DNA of 64,000 nucleotides from NCBI RefSeq assembly GCF_022179765.1, contig NZ_BPRE01000005.1, positions 295,168 through 359,167 of the forward strand, given 5' to 3'. This DNA is from Methylorubrum suomiense. GTDB taxonomy: Bacteria > Pseudomonadota > Alphaproteobacteria > Rhizobiales > Beijerinckiaceae. A model generated the notes under the pieces. It saw only the letters and a program-made list of their open reading frames with translations. It was not told the DNA's origin and searched no databases. The position numbers and the translations under genes are program-made. Positions 35,935-45,488 of the stretch are shown piece after piece (position 1 is the first letter of the stretch; each line of letters starts with the position of its first letter).

Positions 35935-37893
35935 CTACCGGTAGGCCGCCGCCTGCAACTCGAACAATTCGGCGTAGCGCCCGCCGTTGCGGACCAACTC
36001 CTCGTGCGTGCCGGCCTCCTGCACCCGGCCGTCCCCGAGCACGACGATCCGGTCGGCGCGGCGTACGCTCGAGAAGCGATGCGAGATCAGGAGCGCGGTG
36101 CGGCCGAGCGCGAGCGCGCGAAGGCGGGCGAACACCTCGGCCTCGGCGCGCGCATCCAGCGCCGCGGTCGGCTCGTCCAGGACCAGGACCTCGGACTCGC
36201 GCATGTAGGCGCGCGCGATCGCGAGTTTCTGCCACTCGCCCCCGGACAGATCGACCCCGTCCTCGAAGCGCCGCCCCAGCCGCTGATCGTAGCCCGCCGG
36301 CAACCGCCCGACCACGGAATTGGCCAGGGCGCGCGCCGCCGCGCCCTCGATGCGGGGCACATCCGCCCGCGCGGCGATGCGTCCGACCGCGATGTTCTCC
36401 CCCGCCGTGAGATCGAAGCGGACGAAGTCCTGAAAGATCACGCCGATGCGCGTTCGCAGGAGATCGGGGTCGTAATCGCGCAGATCCCGCCCATCGAGCA
36501 GGATACGCCCCTCGGTCGGGTCGTAGAGCCGGGCCAGGAGCTTGACGATCGTGGTCTTGCCGCTGCCGTTCTCGCCCACCAGCGCCACGACCTCGCCGGC
36601 GCGGATCGTCAGGGACAGGTCGCGCACCGCCCATCGCTCCGCGCCGGGATAGCGGTAGCCCACCGCCTCGAACACGAAGCCGTCGCGGATCGGCGTCGGG
36701 AACGGCGCGGGATGCTCCGGCACGGACAGGCGGGGCCGGAGCGCGAGGAACGCGAACAGGTCGTCGAGATACTGCGCCTGGCCCGAGAGTTGGGAGAGGC
36801 CGAGCAGCAATCCCTCGACCAGCCCGCGCAGGCGCAGGAAAGCGCCCGCCAGGAACGTCAGATCGCCGAGGCTGAACGTGCCGGTGGCCGTCCGCAGCAC
36901 GATCACGAAGTAGGCGAGATAGTAGGCGAGCGTGCCGAGGCTGGCGAAGAGTCCACCGGCGACGGCCCGGCGACGGGCGAGGCGGGTGTTCTCGCGCAGT
37001 GCCCGGGCGGCGAGTCCGCCGAAGCGCTCGGCGAGATAGCCGCTGAGGCCGAAGAGCTTGACCTCCTTGGCGCTCTCGGCCCCCGCCCCGAGCTGGCGCA
37101 TGTAGTCGCCCTCGCGCCGGTCCGGCGAGCGCTGATAGGCGAGGCGATAGCCCTGGCGGTTGAAATGGAGCTCGTTGAGAAAGGCCGGGATCAGGGCGAG
37201 CACGAGCAGCACGACGAGCCACGGCAGGAACGCGACGACGGCGACCGCCAGCGAGAGGGCCGTGAGCCCATCCTGAAGCTGGCCCAGCAATTGGCCCATC
37301 GGGTTCGCACGCCAAGCGACCTGGCGCCGGGCGCGCTCCAGCCCGTCCTGCACCGCGGGATCCTCGAACTGGGCGAGATCGAGGGTGGCGGCATGCGCCA
37401 TCAGCCGAAGCGTGGTGGCGTTGCCGGTCATCTCGGCCAACACCCCATCGACGAGGCTCGTTGCACGCCCGAGCAGGTCGGAAGCGAGGGCGAGCGCGAG
37501 TTCGGCCCCGATCAGTAAGGCGACCTGCCGCAGGAGCGGACTGGTCACCCAGGCCGCGGCGCCCGCCTGGGCCGCGGCATCGGACTGCCCGGCCACGACC
37601 GTGTCGACGACGAGCTTGGCGACGTAGAGCGTGAGGGCGGGCACCGCTGCGCGGGCGATGCGCAGCCCGATGCTGAGGAGCGTCAGGGTGCGGTTCGTCG
37701 ACCAGGCGAGCCGGAAGAGTGCCGGAAAGTGTCGCAGCGGACCGATCCGTGCCGCGGCTGCTCTGCGAAGCCGCTCGATGAATGATGGAAGCAAACCGTA
37801 CTTCGCGCCGTTCGGGCGTTCCCTGCTGTGTCGAAGGGCGGTGAACCCGTCCCGAGCAGGAATGTTACCGGGTCCGAGGCGGCGGCGGCACAC
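35935..37893 (-). CDS. ABC exporter, fused permease and ATPase
   Basis: The protein of up to 652 residues has an N-terminal transmembrane domain with about six helices (LTLLSIGLRIARAAVPALTLYVAKL, VAVVAFLPWLVVLLVLALIP, LASLGTLAYYLAYFVIVL). The ATPase domain from about residue 400 contains Walker A GENGSGKTT, signature LSGGEWQKLAIAR, Walker B VLVLDEPTAAL and the His-switch ISHRF. It works as a homodimer or a heterodimer exporter. The substrate is not known; no neighbour suggests one. The start is uncertain, and a start at the later MSPLL-type hydrophobic region is less likely. Confidence 0.93.
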   Translation of the reverse strand: MCRRRLGPGNIPARDGFTALRHSRERPNGAKYGLLPSFIERLRRAAAARIGPLRHFPALFRLAWSTNRTLTLLSIGLRIARAAVPALTLYVAKLVVDTVVAGQSDAAAQAGAAAWVTSPLLRQVALLIGAELALALASDLLGRATSLVDGVLAEMTGNATTLRLMAHAATLDLAQFEDPAVQDGLERARRQVAWRANPMGQLLGQLQDGLTALSLAVAVVAFLPWLVVLLVLALIPAFLNELHFNRQGYRLAYQRSPDRREGDYMRQLGAGAESAKEVKLFGLSGYLAERFGGLAARALRENTRLARRRAVAGGLFASLGTLAYYLAYFVIVLRTATGTFSLGDLTFLAGAFLRLRGLVEGLLLGLSQLSGQAQYLDDLFAFLALRPRLSVPEHPAPFPTPIRDGFVFEAVGYRYPGAERWAVRDLSLTIRAGEVVALVGENGSGKTTIVKLLARLYDPTEGRILLDGRDLRDYDPDLLRTRIGVIFQDFVRFDLTAGENIAVGRIAARADVPRIEGAAARALANSVVGRLPAGYDQRLGRRFEDGVDLSGGEWQKLAIARAYMRESEVLVLDEPTAALDARAEAEVFARLRALALGRTALLISHRFSSVRRADRIVVLGDGRVQEAGTHEELVRNGGRYAELFELQAAAYR

Positions 37894-38139
37894 GACATGT
37901 TGGCGCCCATGAAGTGGTCGCCGACCGGTACCGAATGGTCCGACGGCGCGTTCCGGCTCCCAGCCAGCGTCACCCGGCCCGCGGCATCAGTGATGCAAAC
38001 GCTCGGAAGCGACGCGGCCTGAAACCGCGCGACGGCATGTCTGCGGGTGACCGCGACCACTCGACGAATTGCCGTCACGCCACCGCTGAACCAACGCGGC
38101 GTGCCGAAGAACAGGAAAGAGAGGCTGCAAGCCGCAACC

Positions 38140-38382
38140 TTAGCCTCCCGGGGTCCAGTCGATGTTGGGGCGTTGCGACAGGATCCGCTCGAAGTAGTTG
38201 GCGACCGCCTGCGCGCCATCGGATTGCATCATCGCCACCGGATGCGCGAGGTAGGCCCGGGCGAGATCGAGCGGGATCTGGCCCGCCTGCAGTGCGCCCA
38301 GCACCGCATCGATGAACGCATCGTTGGCCTCGTTGAAGTCGCTCGACAGCTTCTTACGGTCGTTCAGAGCCTTGATCGGCAT
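38140..38382 (-). CDS. Small hypothetical protein
   Basis: The 80-residue protein was given the start MPIKALNDRKKLSSDFNEAND; an upstream extension of 24 residues is unlikely. It is helical and hydrophilic, with AFIDAVLGALQAGQIPLDLARAYLAHPVAMMQSDGAQAVANYFERIL. No known family was recognised. It is a lone gene. Confidence 0.55.
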   Translation of the reverse strand: MPIKALNDRKKLSSDFNEANDAFIDAVLGALQAGQIPLDLARAYLAHPVAMMQSDGAQAVANYFERILSQRPNIDWTPGG

Positions 38383-38795
38383 CCTGCAACAGGTCCCCTC
38401 TCGATCGAGTGCGTGGCCCCCCTCCTTGGCAGGTATTGCCGGCGGAGGCCACAACTACGCCCTTTCACGGCGCCGCCCGATCGATCTCGGGCAGGTGCTG
38501 CGCCTCATCGAGATGGTCGTCAGAGGCGGAGCGCCCAAGGCGGCACGGCACTTCGTTTCCTCACGCGTCCTCGACCCGGCTGTCTCACGCCGGATGTCGG
38601 TCAGGCCCTTCCGGGAACCGCTCCTGCCGCGGAGGATGACGATGGCGGCGACCCCGATCGAGATCCGACGCACGGCCGGTCGACGGCGCCTCGACGTGAT
38701 CGGGGTGCACGGCTCGGCTTCGCCGCAAAAGATCGACGCGATGACCGGACCGGCGAGGACAGGATGTCCCGGCATCGGGACTTCATCCCCCTCCC
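38383..38795. other. Gap without recognised gene
   Basis: About 410 bp of GC-rich DNA. Open frames occur on both strands but show no motif or start context that I trust. It may contain degraded coding DNA. Confidence 0.3.
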
Positions 38796-40019
38796 TTACC
38801 TCGGGAGGACATCGATGAGCCGGGACGTGAAACGCTCGGGCTGCTCCTGCTGAACCCAATGGCCCGCCCCCTCGATGAAGGTCGTGCCGATCAGCTTCGG
38901 GTAGGTCGTCCGCAGGCGTTCGAGCGCACCGGGCTTGCGGTAGCTGCCCCAATCGGCGGTGCCTGCCATGAAGAGCGTCGGCACCTCGATCCTCCGACCG
39001 GAGAACAACGCGATCTCCGCCCGCCCGATCGCGCCAGTATGGCAGCGGAACCAGTTCAGCGCGCCCTGAAACCCCGTGCGCCGGAACGCCCGCACGTAGA
39101 TCGCGAGATCGGCATCCGGCAGCCACCGGTTGGCCGCCGCCTGTTCCGGGCTCGGCGCGTCGGGGGCGACGGTCGCCGCCATGCCGAGCGCCCGGTCCAT
39201 GATGTAGTAGGTCGGGAGTGTCGCGAGTTCCTCGGCGGAGCCGCTGACGAGCGGATGCGGGTGGTTGCCCGGCCAATCCGCGCTCTTCACGTGGAAATAG
39301 GCGCGCAGGAAGGAATGCAGGCCCTGCGGCGGATGAAGCATGTCGTCTTCGGCCTCGGGCGAGGCGAAGAACGCCATGCTGTCCTTGCGCGGGCGCGGCA
39401 GCGCGGCGAGCTCTTCCGCGAGCGATGGGCCGGGCAGGTTGGCCGCATGGTCGGCATTGTCGAAGGGGAGCGCGGGCGGTCCGTCGAACGGGAAGCTCAC
39501 CATCGTCAGGAAGCGAAACACGTCCGGGCGGACGAGGGCGGCGTAGGCCGCGACCATCGCGCCGACATCGTGGCCGACCACAGCCGCCGAGCGGTAACCC
39601 AGCGCCGATACGATCCGCAGAGCGTCGAGGGCGAGGGCGTGGGTGCGGAACGTCGCCGGATCGGCATGGGCGTCCCAGCCGGTGGTGCCGCCGTAGCCGC
39701 GCTGGTCCGGCGCAACCACGTGGAAGCCGGCCTGCGCCAGCGCCGGCATCACCTTGCGCCAACTCCAGGCCAGTTCCGGAAAGCCGTGCAGCAGCAGGAC
39801 GAGGGGACGGCCGGGCGTCTCGAACCCGGCCTCCAAGATCCGCACGCTCATACCCTCGATATCGTGCAGGCGGCGCTGCCGCAGGCCGGGCAGCGTCGGA
39901 TCGTCGTCGGTCGAGGTGGACATGGCGGCGTCTCCGCGCAGAGGTGGGAGTGGGGCGCCCGCTGCCACGGCGAGCGCGGCGGCGCCCGCGAGGGCGTCAC
40001 GTCGGCTGAGCGGGAGCAT
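38796..40019 (-). CDS. Epoxide-hydrolase-like alpha/beta hydrolase with export signal
   Basis: The 407-residue protein starts MLPLSRRDALAGAAALAVA, a twin-arginine-like signal, so it may be periplasmic. It has LLHGFPELAWSWR (oxyanion hole with HGFPE), the nucleophile GHDVGAMVAAY with Asp instead of Ser, typical of epoxide hydrolases and haloalkane dehalogenases, and GAGHWVQQEQPE with the catalytic His. Two active-site Tyr of epoxide hydrolases would sit in the cap (YYIM region). The tautomerase gene starts upstream and ends 5 bp before this start codon, so they form an operon controlled by the divergent LysR. Confidence 0.88.
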   Translation of the reverse strand: MLPLSRRDALAGAAALAVAAGAPLPPLRGDAAMSTSTDDDPTLPGLRQRRLHDIEGMSVRILEAGFETPGRPLVLLLHGFPELAWSWRKVMPALAQAGFHVVAPDQRGYGGTTGWDAHADPATFRTHALALDALRIVSALGYRSAAVVGHDVGAMVAAYAALVRPDVFRFLTMVSFPFDGPPALPFDNADHAANLPGPSLAEELAALPRPRKDSMAFFASPEAEDDMLHPPQGLHSFLRAYFHVKSADWPGNHPHPLVSGSAEELATLPTYYIMDRALGMAATVAPDAPSPEQAAANRWLPDADLAIYVRAFRRTGFQGALNWFRCHTGAIGRAEIALFSGRRIEVPTLFMAGTADWGSYRKPGALERLRTTYPKLIGTTFIEGAGHWVQQEQPERFTSRLIDVLPR

Positions 40020-40024
40020 GAGGG

Positions 40025-40429
40025 TCAGCCCGGATGGGCCACCGCCCATCGGCCGTTCTGGGTACGGCCGCCGTAACCGTAGGCGTCACCGTCGGCGGCA
40101 TGGACGAGCACGTAGCATTCCTCGTGCAGCCGCCCGAGCAGAGCCTCCATCCCCTCGAACGCCGCCTTCACGAACGCGGTGGTCTCGTCCTTGGTGTTGG
40201 TGCCGGTGGTGATCTTGAAGTCCATCCAGAAGGCCGACAGACCCTCGTCGGTGGGATGCCGGCTGCCGATGAACCACCCCTGGGGGTCGGCCTCCTCGAT
40301 CAGCATGGCGGTGACGCCCGGATCCTTACCGAGCTTTTCCGCGCCCAGACGTGCGGCCAGTTCGGCGATGCGGGTGCGCAATTCGGGGCGGGGCGTGGGC
40401 GTGACGTAGCGGACGATGATCATCGGCAT
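40025..40429 (-). CDS. Tautomerase (4-oxalocrotonate tautomerase superfamily)
   Basis: This 134-residue protein starts MPMIIVRYVTPTPRPEL; after removal of Met the N-terminal Pro is the expected catalytic base. The size corresponds to a MIF/4-OT-superfamily longer form. A Trp/Phe-rich middle segment (GWFIGSRHPTDEGLSAFWMDFKITTGTNTKDE) is typical of the DUF1904/tautomerase PF14552-like group. It is followed by the hydrolase gene and preceded by the divergent LysR gene, which suggests a small catabolic unit. Confidence 0.88.
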   Translation of the reverse strand: MPMIIVRYVTPTPRPELRTRIAELAARLGAEKLGKDPGVTAMLIEEADPQGWFIGSRHPTDEGLSAFWMDFKITTGTNTKDETTAFVKAAFEGMEALLGRLHEECYVLVHAADGDAYGYGGRTQNGRWAVAHPG

Positions 40430-40490
40430 GGAAGCCTCCTGGGCGTGAATCGCAGGAGCAATCTGGCCGTTGTCGCATCAACGCAGAACG

Positions 40491-40515
40491 CTATGATCTA
40501 CTGTCCTTACCATAG
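40491..40515. promoter_or_regulatory. Likely LysR operator in the divergent promoter
   Basis: The inverted repeat CTATG-N15-CATAG lies in the 98-bp space between the tautomerase and LysR genes, 12 bp before the LysR start. Its spacing fits a LysR-type T-N11-A like site overlapping the LysR promoter. No experimental support. Confidence 0.4.
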
Positions 40516-40527
40516 CAGAATCATATC

Positions 40528-41376
40528 ATGCTCGATCTCGCCTCGGTGCGCCTGTTCATTCTCGCGGTCGAGTTCGGAAACCTGACGCGGGCGGCGGAGG
40601 CTGCGGGCACGGTGCAGCCCGTGGTGAGCGCCCGCATCAAGGGGCTGGAGGCGGCGCTCGGCCGCAAGCTCTTGGAGCGCACGCCGCGTTTCGTGCGACC
40701 GACCGAGGACGGGCTGTCCTTCCTTGCCAAGGCGCGGGCGCTGCTGGCGGCGCATGACGATGCCATGCGCTTCGACGACGCGCCGACGGTGCGTTTCGTC
40801 ATCGGGGCGAGCGACCACGCTCTGGGCACCGGGCTGGAGCACGTGATCCGGCACGTGCGCGCCGCCCTGCCCCTCCGCAGCGCGGTCGAATTGCGCCTGG
40901 GCCTGTCGCAGCAGGTTCGCACGGCGTTCGACGAGGGCGAACTCGACGCCGTCATCATCCGGCGCGAGGCGGGGGGCGCGGACGGCGAGGTGCTGGGTCT
41001 CGACCCCCTCGGCTGGCGATCCACGGACGACGATGTCGTTGCTCCGGATCGGCCGATCCCCCTGGTCACGCTGGGTCCCAATTGCGGGGTCCGCTCAATG
41101 GCGGTGCGCCATCTCGATGCCGCCCATCGGCCCTGGCGCGAAGCCTTCGTCGGCGGCTCTTGCAGCGCATTGGTCGCTGCGGTGCGGGCCGGTCTCGGCA
41201 TCGCCCCGATGGGGGCGGTCGCCTCGGGGCGGATGAGCGACGCGGGTGCGCGCTACGGCCTTCCCGCGCTGCCGCCCTCGGAGATCGTGATGTTCGCCCG
41301 TGCCAACTCCCCGGCGGCGGGCACCGCCGCACGGGCGCTGGAGGCTGCGGTGCAGTCCATGTTGCGGGGTGCGTGA
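40528..41376 (+). CDS. LysR-family transcriptional regulator
   Basis: The 282-residue protein has an N-terminal winged helix-turn-helix: LDLASVRLFILAVEFGNLTRAAEAAGTVQPVVSARIKGLEAALGRKLLERT. A periplasmic-binding-protein-like effector domain follows. It is divergent from the tautomerase-hydrolase operon and probably controls it and itself. The effector is unknown. Confidence 0.93.
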   Translation: MLDLASVRLFILAVEFGNLTRAAEAAGTVQPVVSARIKGLEAALGRKLLERTPRFVRPTEDGLSFLAKARALLAAHDDAMRFDDAPTVRFVIGASDHALGTGLEHVIRHVRAALPLRSAVELRLGLSQQVRTAFDEGELDAVIIRREAGGADGEVLGLDPLGWRSTDDDVVAPDRPIPLVTLGPNCGVRSMAVRHLDAAHRPWREAFVGGSCSALVAAVRAGLGIAPMGAVASGRMSDAGARYGLPALPPSEIVMFARANSPAAGTAARALEAAVQSMLRGA

Positions 41377-41535
41377 GCGGCGCCCGACCCTGTTGGGCCA
41401 GAACGCGTCCCGGGTTCGCTCATATCGCCGCGCATTCTCGCGACGAACCGGTTTCCCCTTCGTCGGAATGCTGACCAGGGAGCGCCCGCAGGCGCTCCGG
41501 TGACAGCATCGCAGTCAGGAAACAATCCGGTCTCG

Positions 41536-42165
41536 TTACTGCGCTTTGGCGAAACTGATCGTCTGCACGGCCCGGTTCGTCCGATCTTCGGGCCACGCAC
41601 CGGCCTGGGCCGGGGCCTTGCCGTCATAGACCATCGTGCCCTGACCCTTCTTCAGCAGCACCGCGCCGCGCTTCGTGCGGACCTCGACCTCTCCGTCGAG
41701 CACCAGCACACCGTAGCCACCGTCGATGCGGCCGCCCCACACCGTTGTGCCACGAACGCCCAGCGTCCCCACCGGGGTCTCGATCACGACGTTGCCGCCG
41801 GTCGGCCCCTCGATCTTGCCGCCGACGAACAGGAATGCGCCCTGCGCGACCTTCACGCTCATCGCACCGCCGAGATATCCCGGCTTGTAGACGAACTCGT
41901 CGACGGTCATGCGGCCCTTCTCGCCGAGCGTCAGCACGGTGCCGTCATCGAGCTTGGCCTCCAGCCTCGCGCCGGGGCCGGTGCGGAGCTTGTCCTTGAA
42001 CAGCACCGGTGCGGTGGCAGCCAACGGGCGGGTCGTGGTGTTCTGCGTGGCCGATGCCTCGGCTTGGACCTTCTCGACGGCTCCGATGGTGTTCGGCGCG
42101 GCGAGGACGGGGGATGCCGCACCCGCCAGAGCGGCTGCAGTGCAGGCAAGCACACAATATTTCAT
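41536..42165 (-). CDS. Exported FecR-domain protein
   Basis: The 209-residue protein (start MKYCVLACTAAALAGAASPVLA) has a signal peptide. Its FecR domain (LFKDKLRTGPGARLEAKLDDGTVLTLGEKGRMTVDEFVYKPG) is followed by VETPVGTLGVRGTTVWGGRIDGGYGVLVLDGEVEVRT. There is no sigma factor or receptor gene next to it, so this is an orphan of the FecR-domain/LysM-less secreted type, perhaps structural or signalling. A putative start 10 codons upstream was not chosen because it is not in front of the signal peptide. Confidence 0.85.
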   Translation of the reverse strand: MKYCVLACTAAALAGAASPVLAAPNTIGAVEKVQAEASATQNTTTRPLAATAPVLFKDKLRTGPGARLEAKLDDGTVLTLGEKGRMTVDEFVYKPGYLGGAMSVKVAQGAFLFVGGKIEGPTGGNVVIETPVGTLGVRGTTVWGGRIDGGYGVLVLDGEVEVRTKRGAVLLKKGQGTMVYDGKAPAQAGAWPEDRTNRAVQTISFAKAQ

Positions 42166-42700
42166 GGTCAGTCCCTTGGGATGAGCAGACGACATGGCGA
42201 AGTCAAATTCGACGGAGAGAATTCTGTCGTGAACCGAGATGTGCCTGCCGCTCCGCCTTCAGGGCGGATGGCCCTGTCCGTGCGTTCGACGTTCCGGGAC
42301 GGACGCGGACCCCTTCACCCAAACGAAGCAGCGATGGGGTGATCGCGGCGCCAGGACTGCTTCCCGCAATATACAAGATCCCGAGAGATCAGCCGGACCT
42401 GGAAAACCTCCGACACTGGCACGCCTCGACCTGCGGACAGCTTTGTTTTCGAACAAGATACGCCCTTGATCGCGCAAGGCGGACCAAGCTCATCTCTGAG
42501 TCGGATCAGGGCGATCCACGAAACAGCAATCCGCCGCCCCGTTGGCTGGAAGCATCTTATACGATTGCCCATCAGTGCAGGCATGCTATATGTTATTATG
42601 AACAAACATCAACGATCGGTTAATTTGAGAATGTATCACCTTTATTTGATTTTTAGGCCGGACGGAGCCTCGTTAGCGGCTTATTGGCTGATCCTCGTCG
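42166..42700. other. Gap between FecR-domain and DUF3307 genes
   Basis: About 535 bp. It should hold promoters for both divergent genes. The right-hand part (42580-42670) is AT-rich and likely includes the promoter of the DUF3307 gene. No gene was recognised. Confidence 0.3.
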
Positions 42701-43129
42701 ATGCTGCCGCCCCCGATTTCAGAGGATGCATCGGTGCAATCCCTCAACACAGTCGTGCCCGTCTCGACGTTCAGCCTGCTGCTCGTGCTCATGGCCGCGA
42801 AGCATTACGCCGTCGATTTCGTTGCCCAGACGGAGTGGATGGCCCGGGGCAAGGAACGCGTCACGGGCTGGCAAGCGCCGCTCGCCGTACATGCCGGCTC
42901 TCACGCTCTGGCGACTCTCGTCATCGCCCTTCTGTTCAAGCCGGCATTGTGGTGGATCGCCCTCGTCGATCTTGCGGTTCACGGCCTGATCGATCGCGGC
43001 AAATCCCTGATCGCTCAGCGCACCCGGTTCCCGATGACCGATCCGCGCTTCTGGTGGCTGATGGGCTTCGACCAGTTCTTGCACCAAGTCACGAATGTCG
43101 GCCTCGTCGTCCTCCTCGTCTTGGGCTGA
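42701..43129 (+). CDS. DUF3307 membrane protein
   Basis: This 142-residue protein has about four membrane helices (FSLLLVLMAAKHYAVDFVAQ, HALATLVIALLFKPALWWIALVDL, FLHQVTNVGLVVLLVLG). It shows the DUF3307 features: HYAVDFVAQTEWMA near the N-terminus, a His in the third helix (AVHGLIDRGKSL), and DPRFWWLMGFDQFLHQ near the end. The function is unknown. It ends 27 bp before the convergent cyclase gene. Confidence 0.85.
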   Translation: MLPPPISEDASVQSLNTVVPVSTFSLLLVLMAAKHYAVDFVAQTEWMARGKERVTGWQAPLAVHAGSHALATLVIALLFKPALWWIALVDLAVHGLIDRGKSLIAQRTRFPMTDPRFWWLMGFDQFLHQVTNVGLVVLLVLG

Positions 43130-43156
43130 TGGAACTCGCGGGCTGACGGAGCGGCC

Positions 43157-45313
43157 CTAAGCCGCCATGCGCACATTGCGCTCGCCGACGCGGATGCGGC
43201 GTGCGTGCAAGGCCAGGACCGGATCGTGCGGGTCGGCGGCGTGGAGATCGAGGAGCACGTGCGTGGCGGCCTCGTCGCCGACGGCCAAACGATCGAAAGC
43301 GTCCAGGTAGGCGCCGTGAACGGCCGATGGATGCCGGACGGGTTCGAAGACATCGACCCCGACGGATTTTCCCTTCAGCATCAACGTTCCGACGGGCCGG
43401 AAGGCGTGGCCGCTCACCTTCTCGACCGTCGCGCGCGCGACGCAGATCCGCGTCCCCAGCGCCTTGTTCGCCGCTTCCAGCCGGGCCGCCGTGTTGATGG
43501 CGTCGCCGTGCGCCGTGTAGTCGAAACGGCGTTTCCCGCCGAAATTGCCCACTACCGCCGTTCCGGTGTTCACGCCGATGCGTGTCGTTCCAAACGCCAC
43601 GCCGCTCGCATTCTGGCGTGACTTGAAGCCCAGTGCGAACACATCGAGGGCGAGCGCGCAGGTCACGGCCCGCTCGGCATGATCCGGTTGATCGAGGGGT
43701 GCGTTGAACATGACGTGCACGGCGTCCCCGACGATCTTGTCGACGGTCCCGCCGTGTTCCATCGCGATCGAGCACATCCCGTCGAGATACGCGTTCAGCA
43801 ACTGCACGAGTGCCTCGGCGCCGGTCGCCTCGGTCATGGCCGTGAAGCCTTCGAGGTCGGTGAACAGGAACGACATCTCGCGCGCTTCGCCCCCGAGCTT
43901 CAACCGATCGGGGTCGCTCGCGAGCGCTGCAACGAGATCGGGTGAGAGGTAATGGGTGAACGCCGAGCGCAACCGGCGTGACGCGCGTTCGACGCCGGCG
44001 TAACGCACGAGGGCCGCCGCCGCGAACGCCACCAGGATACCGAGACCGATCAAGGTCGGATCGAACAGAAGCCCCGCCTGCGCGAAGAGGACCCAGGCGC
44101 CGACCGCCGGAGCCAGCAGGAGCAAGGCGGCCACCGGCACCGCTACGGCGAGCGGCGCGAGCAGGCAGACGAAAGCCGCGCCGAGGCCGAGCAGGAGCGT
44201 GGTCACCCGCTCCGCGCCCGGCGCCCAGGCCGGGCGGATGAGATGGCGGCCGGTCAGGATCTGCTCCAGAGCGATCGCGTGCAGATCGACGCCCGGTTCG
44301 AAGGCCGTCATCGGGGTCGGCCTCAGATCCGACAGGCCGACCGCGCTCGTCCCGATGAAGATCGCGGCGCCGCGCACCCTGTCCTGAAGCTCGGCGCGCT
44401 TGCCTGAATCGAGCAATCGCCAGGCCGCCAGGGTCGCGGTCGATCGCGCGGCGGGGAAGCGCAGCCGCAACGCCCCCTCGGCATCGAGCGGCAGGTCGAT
44501 GTCACCGACGCGGACCGTGTACCCGGTGGTGATGCCGCCGGTATCGTCCGCGCGTACCTTGATCGTATCCTCGTCCTGAAGAACGCGGACAGCGTCCAGC
44601 GCGAGCGATGGGACGAGACGATCTCCGACCCGAGCGATCATCGGCATTCGGCGCGTGATCTCGTCGGTGCCGGCCTTCAGCGAGAAGCTGCCGTGCCCGG
44701 CAGCCGCGGCATCGAGTTCCGGCAGGTTCGTCACCGCTCCGCGAAAACGGAGGAGCCGATCGGGTGAGGCGCGGCCAATGACGGCGAAGGGCGCGATACC
44801 GTCGGGTGCCCGGCCGATCGCGTCGTCGACCGGCGCGAACCCCGCCACCACCCGGCCTCGGGCGAAGATGCTGGCCAGGATCGCGTCGTGATCCGGCAAA
44901 GGGGCATCCTGCGGCACAGCGCCGAAGCCGAAGCGCTGCCGCCATTCCGGCACGAGGCGCGATGGCGATGTTCGGTCGGCCTCGGCGAAGACCATGTCGA
45001 GGGCGATGACGCTGGCACCGAGATCCTGGAGGGCCGCGACCAAGTCGGCCACGGTCGTGCGCGACCACGGCCATTGTCCATGACGGGCCAAGCTCTCCTC
45101 GTCCACATCGACGACCATGACGGGTGCCGCGCCAGCGCCACGCGGCGTCATCCGCTGCAGGGTATCCGCACCGAAGAGTTCGAGACGTTCGAACGGTCTC
45201 GGCAACACCGCATGCAGCAACAGGAGCGCGAGGAGGGCCACGCCACCGGCGATGCCGGGTGCCGCCTGCCGAAGAGACGGGGCGATCCGGCGAGCACCCT
45301 GGAAACCAACCAT
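43157..45313 (-). CDS. CHASE2-domain adenylate/guanylate cyclase (class III)
   Basis: The 718-residue protein has an N-terminal membrane helix and a large extracytoplasmic CHASE2 domain (MVVDVDEESLARHGQWPWSRTTVADLVAALQDLGASVIALD). Three membrane helices follow at about 360-430 and a class III cyclase domain comes after them (MSFLFTDLEGFTAMTEATG ... GGTVDKIVGDAVHVMFNAP ... GVNTGTAVVGNFGGKRRFDYTAHGDAINTAARLEAANK). The metal-binding Asp pair (FTDLEGF, VGDAVH) and transition-state Asn/Arg (NTAARLE) are present. It makes cAMP or cGMP from outside signals. It is divergent from the gene of a cyclic-nucleotide-binding EAL protein, which may read its product. Confidence 0.94.
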   Translation of the reverse strand: MVGFQGARRIAPSLRQAAPGIAGGVALLALLLLHAVLPRPFERLELFGADTLQRMTPRGAGAAPVMVVDVDEESLARHGQWPWSRTTVADLVAALQDLGASVIALDMVFAEADRTSPSRLVPEWRQRFGFGAVPQDAPLPDHDAILASIFARGRVVAGFAPVDDAIGRAPDGIAPFAVIGRASPDRLLRFRGAVTNLPELDAAAAGHGSFSLKAGTDEITRRMPMIARVGDRLVPSLALDAVRVLQDEDTIKVRADDTGGITTGYTVRVGDIDLPLDAEGALRLRFPAARSTATLAAWRLLDSGKRAELQDRVRGAAIFIGTSAVGLSDLRPTPMTAFEPGVDLHAIALEQILTGRHLIRPAWAPGAERVTTLLLGLGAAFVCLLAPLAVAVPVAALLLLAPAVGAWVLFAQAGLLFDPTLIGLGILVAFAAAALVRYAGVERASRRLRSAFTHYLSPDLVAALASDPDRLKLGGEAREMSFLFTDLEGFTAMTEATGAEALVQLLNAYLDGMCSIAMEHGGTVDKIVGDAVHVMFNAPLDQPDHAERAVTCALALDVFALGFKSRQNASGVAFGTTRIGVNTGTAVVGNFGGKRRFDYTAHGDAINTAARLEAANKALGTRICVARATVEKVSGHAFRPVGTLMLKGKSVGVDVFEPVRHPSAVHGAYLDAFDRLAVGDEAATHVLLDLHAADPHDPVLALHARRIRVGERNVRMAA

Positions 45314-45488
45314 TGCCTCTTCGCTTCCATGCATCGGTGCGACAACTCGGGTGTTGGCACAGCAAAGCTGAAGGACGGTTAAGGATAGGACGATGAAATT
45401 GCCAATTTAACGCAGCCTTTGCTGCGCCTTAACGGTCGCACCTTAGGGATCGACCGTCGGCTGAGAAGCCGAGTTAGGGTCCCGCACG

